The notes: generated from the letters alone by a model not told the origin. Positions 1-8,117 are shown, numbered from the stretch's first letter. The stretch: DNA of 64,000 bases from Methylobacteriaceae bacterium (GCA_947444195.1 CANEZL010000017.1:1-64000); one strand, 5' to 3'. A program made the numbers and translations.

Positions 1-143
1 ACGTGGCGGCCCTGGCGGATGCCGCCGGGGAGACGGGGGCGGCCGCCGCCCAGGTCCTGGCCTCGGCCTCCGAACTGTCGCGCCAGTCCGAGCATCTCGG
101 CGGCGAGGTCGCCCGCTTCCTCGCCACCGTCCGCGCCGCCTGA
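1..143 (+). CDS. C-terminal end of a probable methyl-accepting chemotaxis protein (partial)
   Basis: Only the last 46 residues lie in the window; the reading frame begins at base 3 and stops at 141-143. What is seen is an alanine-rich amphipathic helix ending ELSRQSEHLGGEVARFLATV plus RAA. Methyl-accepting chemotaxis receptors of Alphaproteobacteria commonly end with such a helix after the signalling coiled coil, with the pattern ...LS..S..L..EV..FL..VRAA. No catalytic or ligand-binding part is visible, so the assignment rests on the tail only. It converges on the LysR gene that starts 10 bases further on the other strand. Confidence 0.6.
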   Translation, partial: VAALADAAGETGAAAAQVLASASELSRQSEHLGGEVARFLATVRAA

Positions 144-153
144 CGGCGCTGAC

Positions 154-1074
154 TCACGCCCCCGCCGAGCGGCTCCACGGGGCCTCGGCGAGGGCGCGCT
201 GCAGGTAGGCGATCAGCGCGGTGACGCGGGCGGGCCGGGGCTCGCCCGGCGGCATCACCAGGTGCAGGGCGATGGGCGGGGGCGACCAGTCCGGCAGCAC
301 CCGCTCCAGCCGGCCCGCCTCCAGATCGTCCCAGATCATGAAATCCGGCTGCAGGGCGAGGCCGAGGCCGGCCCGCAGCGCAGGGCCGAGGGCATCGGCG
401 TTGTTCGCCCGCAGCGGGCCGCTCGGCGTGACGAAGGCTTCCTCGCCCCGCGCGTTCGTGAACCGCCAGCGGTCCGGACTCGGGAGATAGGCGTAGCCGA
501 GGCAGGCGTGGCGGGCGAGATCGCCGGGATGCTCGGGCCGGCCGTGCCGGTCGAGATAGGCCGGCGTTCCCACCACCGAGCGGCGCACCTCGCAGAGGCG
601 GCGCGCCCGCAGGGACGAATCCGGCAGCGCCGCGATGCGCAGCCCGATATCGAAGCCGCCCCCGACCAGATCGACCACCGCGTCGGAGAGGTGCAGGTCC
701 ACGGAGACCTCGGGATGCCGCGCCAGGAAGGCGGGCAGCAGCGGCGCCACGTGCATGACGCCGAAGGTCATGGGGGCGGCGAGCCGCACGAGGCCCCGCG
801 GCTCGGCGGCGAGCGCGGTGGCCGCCGCCTCGGCCGCCTCGCCCTCCGCCAGGATGCGCATGGCGCCCGCCCGCGCGGCGTGGCCGGCCTCCGTCAGCGC
901 CAGCCGCCGCGAGGTGCGGTGGAACAGCCGGGCGCCGATGCGCGCCTCAAGCCGGCTCACCGCCTTCGACACCGTGGCCTTCGAGATGGCGAGGTCGTCC
1001 GCCGCCCGGCCGAAGGAGGCGGTCTCGGCGACCTTCGCGAACACGGCCCAGGCCTCGAAATCCGGCAGACGCAT
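154..1074 (-). CDS. LysR-family transcriptional regulator
   Basis: A 306-residue LysR-type regulator. The N-terminal winged helix-turn-helix (about residues 4-62) shows the family pattern [20 protein letters not shown] followed by [18 protein letters not shown]; the remainder is the periplasmic-binding-like effector domain. I place the start at the ATG at 1072-1074 (MRLPDFEAW), because the upstream in-frame extension does not look like LysR sequence and would run across the shared regulatory element. It is transcribed divergently from the dioxygenase/hydrolase pair, the classical arrangement in which a LysR protein controls its neighbour. The effector is not readable from sequence; the quinone/aromatic detoxification context suggests an electrophile sensor (inference). 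Confidence 0.9.
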   Translation of the reverse strand: MRLPDFEAWAVFAKVAETASFGRAADDLAISKATVSKAVSRLEARIGARLFHRTSRRLALTEAGHAARAGAMRILAEGEAAEAAATALAAEPRGLVRLAAPMTFGVMHVAPLLPAFLARHPEVSVDLHLSDAVVDLVGGGFDIGLRIAALPDSSLRARRLCEVRRSVVGTPAYLDRHGRPEHPGDLARHACLGYAYLPSPDRWRFTNARGEEAFVTPSGPLRANNADALGPALRAGLGLALQPDFMIWDDLEAGRLERVLPDWSPPPIALHLVMPPGEPRPARVTALIAYLQRALAEAPWSRSAGA

Positions 1075-1085
1075 GGTGAATTCTC

Positions 1086-1114
1086 GAAACGATGCGTTTC
1101 CAGCGTTTCTATTT
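1086..1114. promoter_or_regulatory. Putative LysR operator, copy 1
   Basis: In the lysR-dioxygenase intergenic region. It contains a perfect inverted repeat GAAACG-ATG-CGTTTC (1086-1100) followed by a second CGTTTCT half site (1104-1110) and TTT. The 29-bp block matches the block at 2840-2868, upstream of the isochorismatase-like gene, at 25 of 29 positions. LysR proteins bind short interrupted dyads of this type. Binding is an inference. Confidence 0.6.
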
Positions 1115-1195
1115 ATCGGCACCCGCGCAAGGGCCAGATTGCGGTCATCGCGTCAGGCCGAGCCGGATCTCCGGGCGGCCCACCGGAGTCCTGCC

Positions 1196-2134
1196 ATGTC
1201 CCCCGTCATCGCCGCGAACGGCCTTCATCACGTCACCGCCTATGCCGCGGACGCGGCCCGCAACCTCGATTTCTACACCCGCGTCCTCGGGCTGCGGCTC
1301 GTGAAGCGCACGGTGAACTTCGACGATCCCGGCACCTACCACCTCTATTACGGCGACGGCGTCGGCACCCCCGGCACGGTGCTGACCTTCTTCCCCATCG
1401 CCCACGCCGCCCCCGGCCGGGTCGGGATCGGCGAGACGCAGGAGACGGCGTTCCGCATCCCGCGGGGCTCGATCGGCTGGTGGGCGCATCGCCTGGTGGC
1501 GCTGGGCGTGCCGCACGAGGCGCCCGTCTCCGTCTTCGGCGAGACGACCCTGCGCCTGCGCGATCCCGACGGGATGATGCTCGCCCTCGTCGGCGTGGAG
1601 GACGAAGGGGGCGACGCCTGGACCGGCGCGGAGGTGCCGGCCGAGCACGCGATCACGGGCTTCCACGGGGTCACGCTGCTCCTGGCCGAGGCGGACGCCA
1701 CGGCCAGGATCCTCGCGGACGTGTTCGGCTACGCCGAGACCGGACGGGAGGGCTCGGCGATCCGCTTCGCCGCCGGGGCCGCGCTCGGCCGGTTCGTGAC
1801 CCTGCGGGCGGTCGGCGGGTTCCTGCGCGGCCGGCCGGGGGCGGGATCCGTCCACCACATCGCCTTCCGCGCCGCCGACGACGCGGCGCAGGCCGCGATG
1901 GTCGCGCGCCTGGAGACGGCGCACGGGGTGCGGGTCACGGAGCAGCGGGACCGGAACTACTTCCGCTCCGTCTACTTCCGCGAGCCCGGCGGGGTGCTGT
2001 TCGAGATCGCCACCGACGCGCCGGGCTTCGCCGTCGACGAGCCGGTGGAGGCGCTCGGGCACGCCCTGATGCTGCCGCCGGGCCTCGAGGCCCACCGCAC
2101 CCGCATCGAGGCCGTGCTGCCGGCCCTCGCCTGA
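1196..2134 (+). CDS. Ring-cleaving dioxygenase of the vicinal-oxygen-chelate (glyoxalase) superfamily, MhqO-like
   Basis: A 312-residue protein with two VOC (glyoxalase/extradiol dioxygenase) modules, about residues 5-140 and 155-290. The first opens ANGLHHVTAYAADAARNLDF, with the iron-binding His at HHVT; a second His lies at SVHHIAFRA in the second module and a Glu at FREPGGVLFEIATDAPG near the end, matching the facial triad expected in this family. Bacillus MhqO and its relatives are thiol-independent enzymes of quinone and diamide resistance. The start ATG at 1196 gives the usual N-terminus. The partner alpha/beta hydrolase begins 59 bases downstream, so the two probably form one operon controlled by the divergent LysR gene. 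Confidence 0.85.
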   Translation: MSPVIAANGLHHVTAYAADAARNLDFYTRVLGLRLVKRTVNFDDPGTYHLYYGDGVGTPGTVLTFFPIAHAAPGRVGIGETQETAFRIPRGSIGWWAHRLVALGVPHEAPVSVFGETTLRLRDPDGMMLALVGVEDEGGDAWTGAEVPAEHAITGFHGVTLLLAEADATARILADVFGYAETGREGSAIRFAAGAALGRFVTLRAVGGFLRGRPGAGSVHHIAFRAADDAAQAAMVARLETAHGVRVTEQRDRNYFRSVYFREPGGVLFEIATDAPGFAVDEPVEALGHALMLPPGLEAHRTRIEAVLPALA

Positions 2135-2193
2135 ACCCGACCCCGTCCCGCGCCGCCGCGGGGCGGGGCTCCCCTCGAACATGCGACGCCGCC

Positions 2194-2823
2194 ATGACCG
2201 ACGCCATCCTCGGCTTCCACCACCGCTTCGTGCCCGGCTCCGGAACGCCGCTCCTGCTCCTGCACGGCACGGGCGGCGACGAGAACGACCTGCTGCCCCT
2301 CGGCCGGACCGTCGCGCCGGACAGCGCCCTCCTCGCCCCGCGCGGGCCGGTGCTGGAGAACGGCATGCCGCGCTTCTTCCGGCGCCTGTCCGAGGGCGTC
2401 TTCGACGAGGCAGACCTGCGCGCCCGGGCCGCGGACCTCGCCGCGTTCGTGGCGGCGGCGCGGGCCCGATACGGCCTCCCCGCCCCCGTGGCGCTGGGTT
2501 TCTCGAACGGCGCCAACATCGCTGCCGCCCTGCTGCTCCTGCACCCCGGCACCCTCGCCGGCGCCGTCCTGCTGCGGGCGATGGTGCCGCTCACCGAGCC
2601 GCCCCCGGCCGATCTCGCCGGCAAGCCGGTGCTCGTCCTGTCCGGCGCGATGGATCCGATCGTGCCGGAGGCGAGCGCGGCCCGCCTCGTCCGCCAGCTC
2701 GGCGCGGCCGGGGCGCGGGTGGAGCATCAGGTCCTGCCGGCCGGGCACGGCCTCTCGCAGGCCGACGTGAGCCTCGCCGCGCGCTGGCTCCGGACGACCC
2801 GCGACGCCCGCATCGCCGCGTAG
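2194..2823 (+). CDS. Alpha/beta hydrolase, carboxylesterase/phospholipase family (MhqD-like)
   Basis: A 209-residue cytosolic alpha/beta hydrolase of the small YpfH/MhqD carboxylesterase type. An oxyanion-hole motif LLLLHGTGGDENDLLPL comes near the start; the nucleophile elbow is GFSNGAN (Ser near residue 107), the acid is the Asp of SGAMDPIVP, and the catalytic His lies in LPAGHGLS near the C-terminus, so the triad is complete. Length is normal for the family. In firmicutes this hydrolase is paired with a VOC dioxygenase in quinone-stress operons, and the same pairing here supports that role. The substrate is not known from sequence. Confidence 0.85.
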   Translation: MTDAILGFHHRFVPGSGTPLLLLHGTGGDENDLLPLGRTVAPDSALLAPRGPVLENGMPRFFRRLSEGVFDEADLRARAADLAAFVAAARARYGLPAPVALGFSNGANIAAALLLLHPGTLAGAVLLRAMVPLTEPPPADLAGKPVLVLSGAMDPIVPEASAARLVRQLGAAGARVEHQVLPAGHGLSQADVSLAARWLRTTRDARIAA

Positions 2824-2839
2824 CTTGAGTGCTGTTTTG

Positions 2840-2868
2840 GAAACGATGCTTTTCGATCGTTTCTGTTT
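2840..2868. promoter_or_regulatory. Putative LysR operator, copy 2
   Basis: Lies 17 bases after the hydrolase stop and about 115 bases before the isochorismatase-like gene. Perfect 8-bp inverted repeat GAAACGAT (2840-2847) / ATCGTTTC (2856-2863). The 29-bp block is a near copy of 1086-1114 (25 of 29 positions identical), so the isochorismatase-like gene is probably co-regulated with the lysR cluster from its own promoter. Confidence 0.6.
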
Positions 2869-2982
2869 CTGGCGATCCATCGCCGCGATAGCTTGAACCC
2901 GGTCGAACGGAGCGGCCCGGCCGGACCGGATCTCGACAGTGGAAGCCCGGAACGGGCCCAACCCATCCAAGAGGAGAGCAAG

Positions 2983-3609
2983 ATGCCGAAATCCTACAAC
3001 CGCCTCGACATCGACCAGGCCGTCGTCCTGCTCGTGGATCACCAGGCCGGCCTGATGTCGCTGGTGCGCGACTTCGACCCGGATCGCTTCAAGAACAACG
3101 TCCTCGCGGTCGCCGACCTCGCCGCCTACTTCAAGCTGCCCACCATCCTGACCACGAGCTTCGAGGAGGGCCCGAACGGGCCGATCATGCCGGAGCTGAA
3201 GGCCAAGTTCCCGGACGCGCCCTTCATCGCCCGCCCCGGCCAGATCAACGCCTGGGACAACCCGGACTTCGTCGCGGCCGTCGAGGCCACCGGCCGCAAG
3301 CAGCTCGTCATCGCGGGCGTGGTGACCGAGGTCTGCGTCGCCTTCGTCGCCCTGTCGGCCATCGAGGCCGGCTACGAGGTGTTCGCGGTCACCGACGCCT
3401 CCGGCACCTTCAACCCGGTGGTCCGCGACGGCGCCTGGAACCGGATGTCGGCGGCCGGGGTGCAGCTCGTGAACTGGTTCGCTGTGGCCTGCGAACTCCA
3501 CCGCGACTGGCGGCGCGACGTGGAGGGACTGGCCACGCTGCTCGGCGACCACATCCCCGATTACCGCAACCTGATGACGAGCTACGACGCGCAGAAGCGG
3601 GTGGCGTAG
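2983..3609 (+). CDS. Isochorismatase-family cysteine hydrolase (YcaC-like)
   Basis: A 208-residue protein of the isochorismatase-like fold. Seen: the N-terminal Asp motif VVLLVDHQAGLMSLV, a lysine in the middle region, and the nucleophilic Cys in VIAGVVTEVCVAFVALSAIE. That order (Asp-Lys-Cys) is the family triad. The closest match by eye is the YcaC subgroup of octameric hydrolases with unknown physiological substrate. The start at 2983 has the strong Shine-Dalgarno GAGGAG ten bases upstream. It carries its own copy of the operator found at lysR, which suggests it belongs to the same stress regulon. Confidence 0.85.
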   Translation: MPKSYNRLDIDQAVVLLVDHQAGLMSLVRDFDPDRFKNNVLAVADLAAYFKLPTILTTSFEEGPNGPIMPELKAKFPDAPFIARPGQINAWDNPDFVAAVEATGRKQLVIAGVVTEVCVAFVALSAIEAGYEVFAVTDASGTFNPVVRDGAWNRMSAAGVQLVNWFAVACELHRDWRRDVEGLATLLGDHIPDYRNLMTSYDAQKRVA

Positions 3610-4102
3610 GCCGGCTCCTGGGACGGCTCAGGCAGCGTCTCACACGCCTTCCGGCTGGCGTGAGGCGTCTGTCTGAGCCCCCTCTTCCCGCAGGCTTATG
3701 GGCTTCACACGGTGTGTTGTCCGAGTTTGAGGGCGGAGCCGCGCTTTCGGGCTTGGATCTCCTTCCAGCCTTCGAACATCACGATCGGGCCTGGCTTGCC
3801 GCAAGAGCCGACCAAGCGCGACACTAAGAACGCCCCCCATCATCGAGCCGCCGATCGCCAAACCGACCCGGACACAGCTCCATCACAACCCCTCCAAACC
3901 CGACCAGACCGCCCTCAGCCTGACCGGCCAACAGCGATGTGTGAGTGGATCAACCCGCAGAGAGATGAGGGGAGCGCGGCCGAATCCGATGCGATTCGGC
4001 CGGACATGACCCGAGACGTTCGGCAGCGGAGGGCCGGGCTTGCGGAACCGAGCGGGGGTACCGACACTTGTTGGTGCAGATCCGCAACGGAGTGCAGGAA
4101 TC
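3610..4102. other. Gene-poor intergenic region
   Basis: About 490 bases with no convincing gene. It holds a weak hairpin near 3640-3666, an inverted repeat GGCCGAATC/GATTCGGCC at 3978-3986 and 3993-4001, and on the minus strand a 19-codon frame (3824-3883) reading MELCPGRFGDRRLDDGGRS then stop, which might be a transposase scrap; I cannot confirm that. Confidence 0.4.
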
Positions 4103-4219
4103 GTGTTTTCCCTCATCGTCGGAACCTTGACAGGGCTCGTCATTGCCGGCGGTGCGGCCGTCCTCGCGAAACAGGCGATCCTTCAGGACGCCCGGGACAG
4201 GACCGGCGGCTACTTCTGA
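4103..4219 (+). CDS. Possible small single-span membrane peptide (38 aa)
   Basis: A GTG-initiated frame reading FSLIVGTLTGLVIAGGAAVL then AKQAILQDARDRTGGYF. One hydrophobic segment (about residues 2-21) with small-xxx-small glycine and alanine spacing is followed by a charged, probably cytoplasmic, tail. AGGAA lies four to five bases upstream of the start. Directly downstream is a 20-bp perfect hairpin, as expected at the end of a transcription unit. No family is recognised. Support is the ribosome site, the membrane-span composition and the position in front of the terminator; the alternative is chance. Confidence 0.45.
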   Translation: MFSLIVGTLTGLVIAGGAAVLAKQAILQDARDRTGGYF

Positions 4220-4237
4220 GCCCCGCCCACTCCTTCG

Positions 4238-4282
4238 CGGAAACACGAAGCCCCGCCCCTCCGGCGGGGCTTCGTGTTTCCG
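4238..4282. terminator. Strong bidirectional terminator hairpin
   Basis: Perfect 20-bp stem: GGAAACACGAAGCCCCGCC at 4239-4257 pairs with 4263-4281, and an extra C-G pair closes it at 4238/4282; the loop is CCTCC. It follows the small frame ending at 4219 and precedes fabI. The ends are TTT/AAA-rich on both strands, so it could work in either direction. Confidence 0.8.
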
Positions 4283-4335
4283 GGTTGCGCGGATTGGACC
4301 GGCTCGCGCCGTCTTCCCACCATCGCATGAGGGTC

Positions 4336-4373
4336 CCGGAAAACCGGATTCCACTTTGCCGCCCCGTGCTCTA
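4336..4373. repeat. Extragenic repeat, family A (copy 1)
   Basis: Contains GGAAAACCGGATTCCACTTT followed by a degenerate GCCGCCCCGTGCTCTA. Related copies are at 9516-9564, 21334-21373 and (degenerate) 22355-22396. The consensus core is GGAAAACCGGATTCCACTTT then CCCGCATCGTGCTCTAGA. It lies just upstream of fabI. Confidence 0.65.
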
Positions 4374-4419
4374 TGGCTCCGGCCCTGCAACCGGCTCCCA
4401 GAAAGACTTCGAGGATCGC

Positions 4420-5250
4420 ATGACGGCACTGATGGCGGGCAAGCGCGGCCTGATCATGGGCGTTGCCAACGATCACTCGATCGCCTGGGGCATCGCGCGG
4501 ATGCTGCGCGCCCACGGGGCCGACCTCGCCTTCACCTACCAGGGCGAGGCCCTCGGCCGCCGCGTCGGCCCGCTCGCGGCCAAGCTCGACTCGGACGTGG
4601 TGATCCCCTGCGACGTGGAGGACCTCGCCTCCGTCGACGCGGCCTTCGAGCGGCTGGACGCCGCCTTCGACGGGCGCATCGACTTCGTGGTCCACGCCAT
4701 CGGCTTCTCGGACAAGGCCCAGCTCAAGGGCCGCTACGTGGACGTCACCACCCGCGAGAACTTCGCGCGGACGATGACCGTCTCGTGCTTCTCCTTCACC
4801 GAGATCGCCCAGCGGGCGGCCAAGCGGATGCGGGAGGGCGGCTCGCTGCTGACCCTGACCTATGGCGGCTCGACGCGGGTGATGCCGAACTACAACGTGA
4901 TGGGCGTGGCCAAGGCCGCCCTGGAGGCCTCCGTGCGCTACCTCGCCTCGGATCTCGGCGCCGACGGCATCCGGGTGAACGCCCTCTCGGCCGGGCCGAT
5001 GCGGACGCTCGCCGGCGCCGGCATCGCGGATGCCCGCCTGATGTTCAACCACCAGAAGGCCCACGCCCCCCTCAGGCGCACGGTGAGCCTCGACGATGTC
5101 GGCGGCTCGGCGCTCTACCTGCTCTCGGACCTCTCGGGCGGCGTGACCGGCGAGGTGCATTTCGTGGATGCGGGCTACAACATCATCTCGATGCCGCGGC
5201 CGGACGTGCTCCAGGCCCAGGACGCGGCCGGCGTCGTCGGCGACGCCTGA
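4420..5250 (+). CDS. fabI: Enoyl-[acyl-carrier-protein] reductase (NADH), FabI
   Basis: A 276-residue FabI that catalyses the last reduction of the fatty-acid elongation cycle, in the cytosol. The nucleotide-binding start is KRGLIMGVANDHSIAWGIAR, the FabI form of the Rossmann loop. The active site is Y148...Y158-x6-K165 in LTYGGSTRVMPNYNVMGVAK. HAIGFSDK and the SAGPMRTLAGAGI substrate loop also match. Length is usual (about 260-275). The gene stands alone, after the family A repeat. The start at 4420 is the ATG that gives the conserved short N-terminus. Confidence 0.95.
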   Translation: MTALMAGKRGLIMGVANDHSIAWGIARMLRAHGADLAFTYQGEALGRRVGPLAAKLDSDVVIPCDVEDLASVDAAFERLDAAFDGRIDFVVHAIGFSDKAQLKGRYVDVTTRENFARTMTVSCFSFTEIAQRAAKRMREGGSLLTLTYGGSTRVMPNYNVMGVAKAALEASVRYLASDLGADGIRVNALSAGPMRTLAGAGIADARLMFNHQKAHAPLRRTVSLDDVGGSALYLLSDLSGGVTGEVHFVDAGYNIISMPRPDVLQAQDAAGVVGDA

Positions 5251-5475
5251 TCAGTGCGGGATGCGCCCGGGCGGCACGGGCGCCGTCCCGTCCGGCCGGT
5301 GCCCGCGGACGGTCCGGCTCCGTCGCCGCTCCACCGCGGCGGGCGGGGCTGCGGACGGGTAGTTCGAGGCGAAGGGGTTCGGCGGCGCGGAAGCCGGCCG
5401 GGCCTCGGCCGGCCCCGACAGGGCACAGAACCCGGAAGCGGTCAGGACGGCGGCGAAGACGAGGGCGATACGCAT
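5251..5475 (-). CDS. Small secreted protein of unknown function
   Basis: 74 residues. The first 25 (MRIALVFAAVLTASGFCALS, then GPAEA) form a clear Sec signal peptide with a probable cleavage site after AEA. The mature part is short, proline- and arginine-rich, and contains no recognised domain. AGGAA lies a few bases upstream of the ATG. It shares its last base neighbourhood with the convergent fabI stop. Probably periplasmic; function unknown. Confidence 0.6.
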   Translation of the reverse strand: MRIALVFAAVLTASGFCALSGPAEARPASAPPNPFASNYPSAAPPAAVERRRSRTVRGHRPDGTAPVPPGRIPH

Positions 5476-5675
5476 CCGGTTCCTCGGGTGGTCGGGATCG
5501 GCGGAGCGGGCCCGATGCCGGAGGAATCCGGCGGCCCGAAGACCGGACATCACGCGCCCGCAGGGATCGCTTGACGATCCACACGTCTCTCCTCCCCCTT
5601 GCGGGGAGGAGCCGGAGGTGGGGGACAAGGCCCTTCAATCGGCCGAAGCGATCGAACGGATTGGATAATCGGCGC

Positions 5676-5903
5676 GTGGAACCCCATAACCTCGAACAGG
5701 ACGGCGAGGCCTACGAGATCCGCTTCGTGCGCCTGGAGGATGCCTGGATCGCGCAGATCCGCCGGCTCTCCGACGACGCCGTGCGCAGCGTCGCCTTCGG
5801 CGACGGGGTCGGCTACGACGCGGCCGACCCGCGCGGCTCCCTCATCGCGGGCTGCGAGGCCGCGATCGCCCGGTTTTCCGCGGCGCCCCCGACGCGGCAC
5901 TGA
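5676..5903 (+). CDS. Small hypothetical protein (75 aa)
   Basis: GTG-start frame reading VEPHNLEQDGEAYEIRFVRL, then EDAWIAQIRRLSDD, a soluble alpha/beta-like composition with a HicB-like feel (EAYEIRFVRLEDAWIAQI resembles a short antiparallel sheet) but no partner HicA. An in-frame TTG at 5661 is an alternative start. It may be co-transcribed with the DUF2188-type gene 70 bases downstream. Function unknown. Confidence 0.55.
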   Translation: MEPHNLEQDGEAYEIRFVRLEDAWIAQIRRLSDDAVRSVAFGDGVGYDAADPRGSLIAGCEAAIARFSAAPPTRH

Positions 5904-5973
5904 GGACAGGCCGGAACCCGGGCCGCGCCCGCGGGGTTCGCGCTCCACACCCGTCGCGCGTCGAGGAGCGAAC

Positions 5974-6213
5974 ATGACCGAAGTGACCTACCATATCGTC
6001 GAGCACGACGGCGGCTTCGCCTACAAGGTCGGCGACGTGTTCTCCGAGACCTATCCCAGCCGCGAGGAGGCGCTGCAGGCCGCCCAGGCCGCCGCCGCCG
6101 AGCAGCAGGTCCCCGGCTCCACCGAGGGCATCCGCTACCAGGATCAGGCCGGCGCGTGGCACGACGAGACCGCGGCGGGCGACGACCGCCCGGTCGCCAA
6201 GGTCGCCGAATAG
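5974..6213 (+). CDS. DUF2188-like small protein
   Basis: 79 residues. The sequence MTEVTYHIVEHDGGFAYKVG and the following FSETYPSREEALQAAQAAAAEQ match the DUF2188 type: a short sheet reading out Y-x-V-x-x-H-D-G-G-F/W-x-x-K, then a helix. GAGGAG lies upstream of the ATG. Function of the family is unknown. It is followed 37 bases later by the DUF6880 gene and may be co-transcribed. Confidence 0.7.
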   Translation: MTEVTYHIVEHDGGFAYKVGDVFSETYPSREEALQAAQAAAAEQQVPGSTEGIRYQDQAGAWHDETAAGDDRPVAKVAE

Positions 6214-6250
6214 GCGGCCACCGAGCGACCACCGACCCCGGGGACCCGCG

Positions 6251-7741
6251 ATGGCGCGCAAACGGACCGCGGAGCCGGCCGCGGAGGCCGCGCCGGCCCG
6301 GCGCAAGGGGAGCCGGCGCACCACGCCGTCCCCCGAGACCCTGGCCGAGCTGGACCGGGACCGCCTCATCGCCCTGATCCTCGGCGAGACCGCCCGCAAC
6401 CCCGCCTTCCGGAAGCTGGTGACGGCGGCGCTGGCCGCCCGCCAGGGCCCGGAGGCGGTGGCCGCGATGGTCGACCGGCGGCTCGCCGCCCTGGAAGGGG
6501 CGCAGGGCTTCATCGACTGGCAGAAGCGCCGCGCCTTCGTCGCCGACCTCGACGCCACCGTCTCGGTGGTCCTGAACGAGCTGCGGCCCCTGGACCCGGA
6601 GGCGGCCCTCGACCGGCTCCTGCGCTTCGTCGCCGGCTCGGACGCGGTGCTCGACCGGGTGGACGACGGGGCCGGCCGCGTCCAGGGCGTCTACGAGCGG
6701 GCGAGCGAGGCCGCGGTGGCGATCGCGGCGGAGCTCCCGCAGGAGGCCGCCGCGCGCTTCGCGGAGGCCCTGCTGCCGCGGGTGCGCACCGATCCCGCCG
6801 GGCCCTTCGGCCATCTCCTGCGGGACCTCATCGCGCATCTGCCCCCCGCCCTCCTCGCGCGCGTCGATGCGGGCCTGTCGGAGACGGGCGGGGCGAAGGG
6901 CGGCGCGAAGGGCGGCTGGGCCGCCGGGCTGCATCGCCTCGCCCTCCTGCGCATGCGCCAGGACATCGCCGACCGGCGCGGCGACGTGGACGGCTTCATC
7001 GCCCTGGAACAGGCGGCGATGCCGGCAGCCCCCGACCGGACGGCCGTCGCCGGGCGCCTGCTGGCGGCGGGCCGGCCGGAGGAGGCCCTCGACTGGCTGC
7101 GGCGGCCGGAACCGCGGGCGCCGCGCACGCGGGCCGACCTCGTGGCGGGGCCCGTGCCGGGGGAGCGCTCCGCCCAGGAGCGGGCGGCCCTGGAGATCCG
7201 CGCCCTCGACGCCCTCGGCCGGTCCGAGGCGGCGCAGGCGCTGCGCTGGTCGCACTTCGCGCAGACCCTCGACGCCGCGATGCTCCGCGCCTTCCTGGCC
7301 AAGCTGCCCGATTTCGAGGACGACGCGGCCCTGGAGGCGGCCTTCGGCCTCGCGGACGGGTTCGCCGACCGGCACCGGGCGCTGGCCTTCCTCGTGGGCT
7401 GGCCCAACCTCCCCCGCGCCGCCCGCCTCGTGCGCGCGCATCCGGACGCCTGGGACGGGGAGCGCTACGGCATCCTCGCCCCCGCCGCGGAGGCCCTGGC
7501 CGCGCGCGACCCGGGCGCGGCGAGCCTCCTCTACCGGCGCCTCCTCGACGACATGCTGGGCAAGGGCCGCAGCGCCGCCTACGCGCACGGGGCGCGCTAC
7601 CTCCGCGAACTCGACGGGCTCGCCCCCCGCATCGAGACCGGCGCCCTCGATCCGGACCCCGCTACCTACCGGGGGCGGCTCCGGCGGGCGCACGGGCGCA
7701 AATACGGCTTCTGGAACCTCGTGGGCGACCCGGACTCCTGA
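6251..7741 (+). CDS. DUF6880 family protein (large helical repeat protein)
   Basis: 496 residues, almost entirely helical. The first 30 residues are basic and disordered (MARKRTAEPAAEAAPARRKG). The body begins LAELDRDRLIALILGETARN and contains the family-like stretch DDGAGRVQGVYERASEAAVA; the C-terminal half resembles SWIM-associated or TPR-like helical repeats, which fits DUF6880 proteins as I know them. No enzymatic motif is visible. It ends YRGRLRRAHGRKYGFWNLVG, a typical C-terminus of the family. Cytosolic; biological role not known. Confidence 0.7.
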   Translation: MARKRTAEPAAEAAPARRKGSRRTTPSPETLAELDRDRLIALILGETARNPAFRKLVTAALAARQGPEAVAAMVDRRLAALEGAQGFIDWQKRRAFVADLDATVSVVLNELRPLDPEAALDRLLRFVAGSDAVLDRVDDGAGRVQGVYERASEAAVAIAAELPQEAAARFAEALLPRVRTDPAGPFGHLLRDLIAHLPPALLARVDAGLSETGGAKGGAKGGWAAGLHRLALLRMRQDIADRRGDVDGFIALEQAAMPAAPDRTAVAGRLLAAGRPEEALDWLRRPEPRAPRTRADLVAGPVPGERSAQERAALEIRALDALGRSEAAQALRWSHFAQTLDAAMLRAFLAKLPDFEDDAALEAAFGLADGFADRHRALAFLVGWPNLPRAARLVRAHPDAWDGERYGILAPAAEALAARDPGAASLLYRRLLDDMLGKGRSAAYAHGARYLRELDGLAPRIETGALDPDPATYRGRLRRAHGRKYGFWNLVGDPDS

Positions 7742-7760
7742 TCCGCCTCGGGGCTCCTGC

Positions 7761-8117
7761 TCAGGGTTCCTGCGTGATCGCGTCCACGCGCTCGGGATAG
7801 AAGGCGAGATGGCCGGCGATGGCGCGGACCGCGGGCAGCGGCGTCTCGTAGCTCCAGGCGGCGTCGCGGCGCACGGTCTCGCCCACGACGAGGTCGTGAT
7901 AGCGCGCCTCGCCCTTGTGGGGGCAGTGGCTGCGCCGCGCGGAGGGCCGGAGATGGGCGGCCAGGACGTCGCCCCGGGGCAGGTAGAGCACCGGCGGGTA
8001 GCCCGCCTCCTGCAGGGCCAGGGCCGCGCGGCTCTCGGCGACCACGGTGCCCGCCACGACCACCCGGACGAGGCCCGGATGCGCCGCGACGGCGATGGGG
8101 TGATCGGAACGTGTCAT
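7761..8117 (-). CDS. DUF427 domain protein
   Basis: 118 residues. RVVVAGTVVAESRAALALQE, then YPPVLYLPRGDVLAAHLRPS, then SHCPHKGEARYHDLV is the DUF427 signature (a compact beta fold containing the conserved CP.KG.A.Y). Its start codon overlaps the stop of the upstream methyltransferase (ATGA at 8114-8117), so translation is coupled. The function of the family is unknown; proposals involve small-molecule binding. Confidence 0.85.
   Translation of the reverse strand: MTRSDHPIAVAAHPGLVRVVVAGTVVAESRAALALQEAGYPPVLYLPRGDVLAAHLRPSARRSHCPHKGEARYHDLVVGETVRRDAAWSYETPLPAVRAIAGHLAFYPERVDAITQEP

Noticed and set aside
19..2823. Long plus-strand frame opposite LysR and joining the hydrolase
   Set aside because: Only its last part (from 2194) is a real gene; the rest is antisense to LysR or out of frame in the dioxygenase.
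3712..4419. N-terminal extension of fabI and an overlapping open frame
   Set aside because: The residues before 4420 are unlike any FabI, and the frame crosses the strong terminator at 4238-4282 and a repeat.
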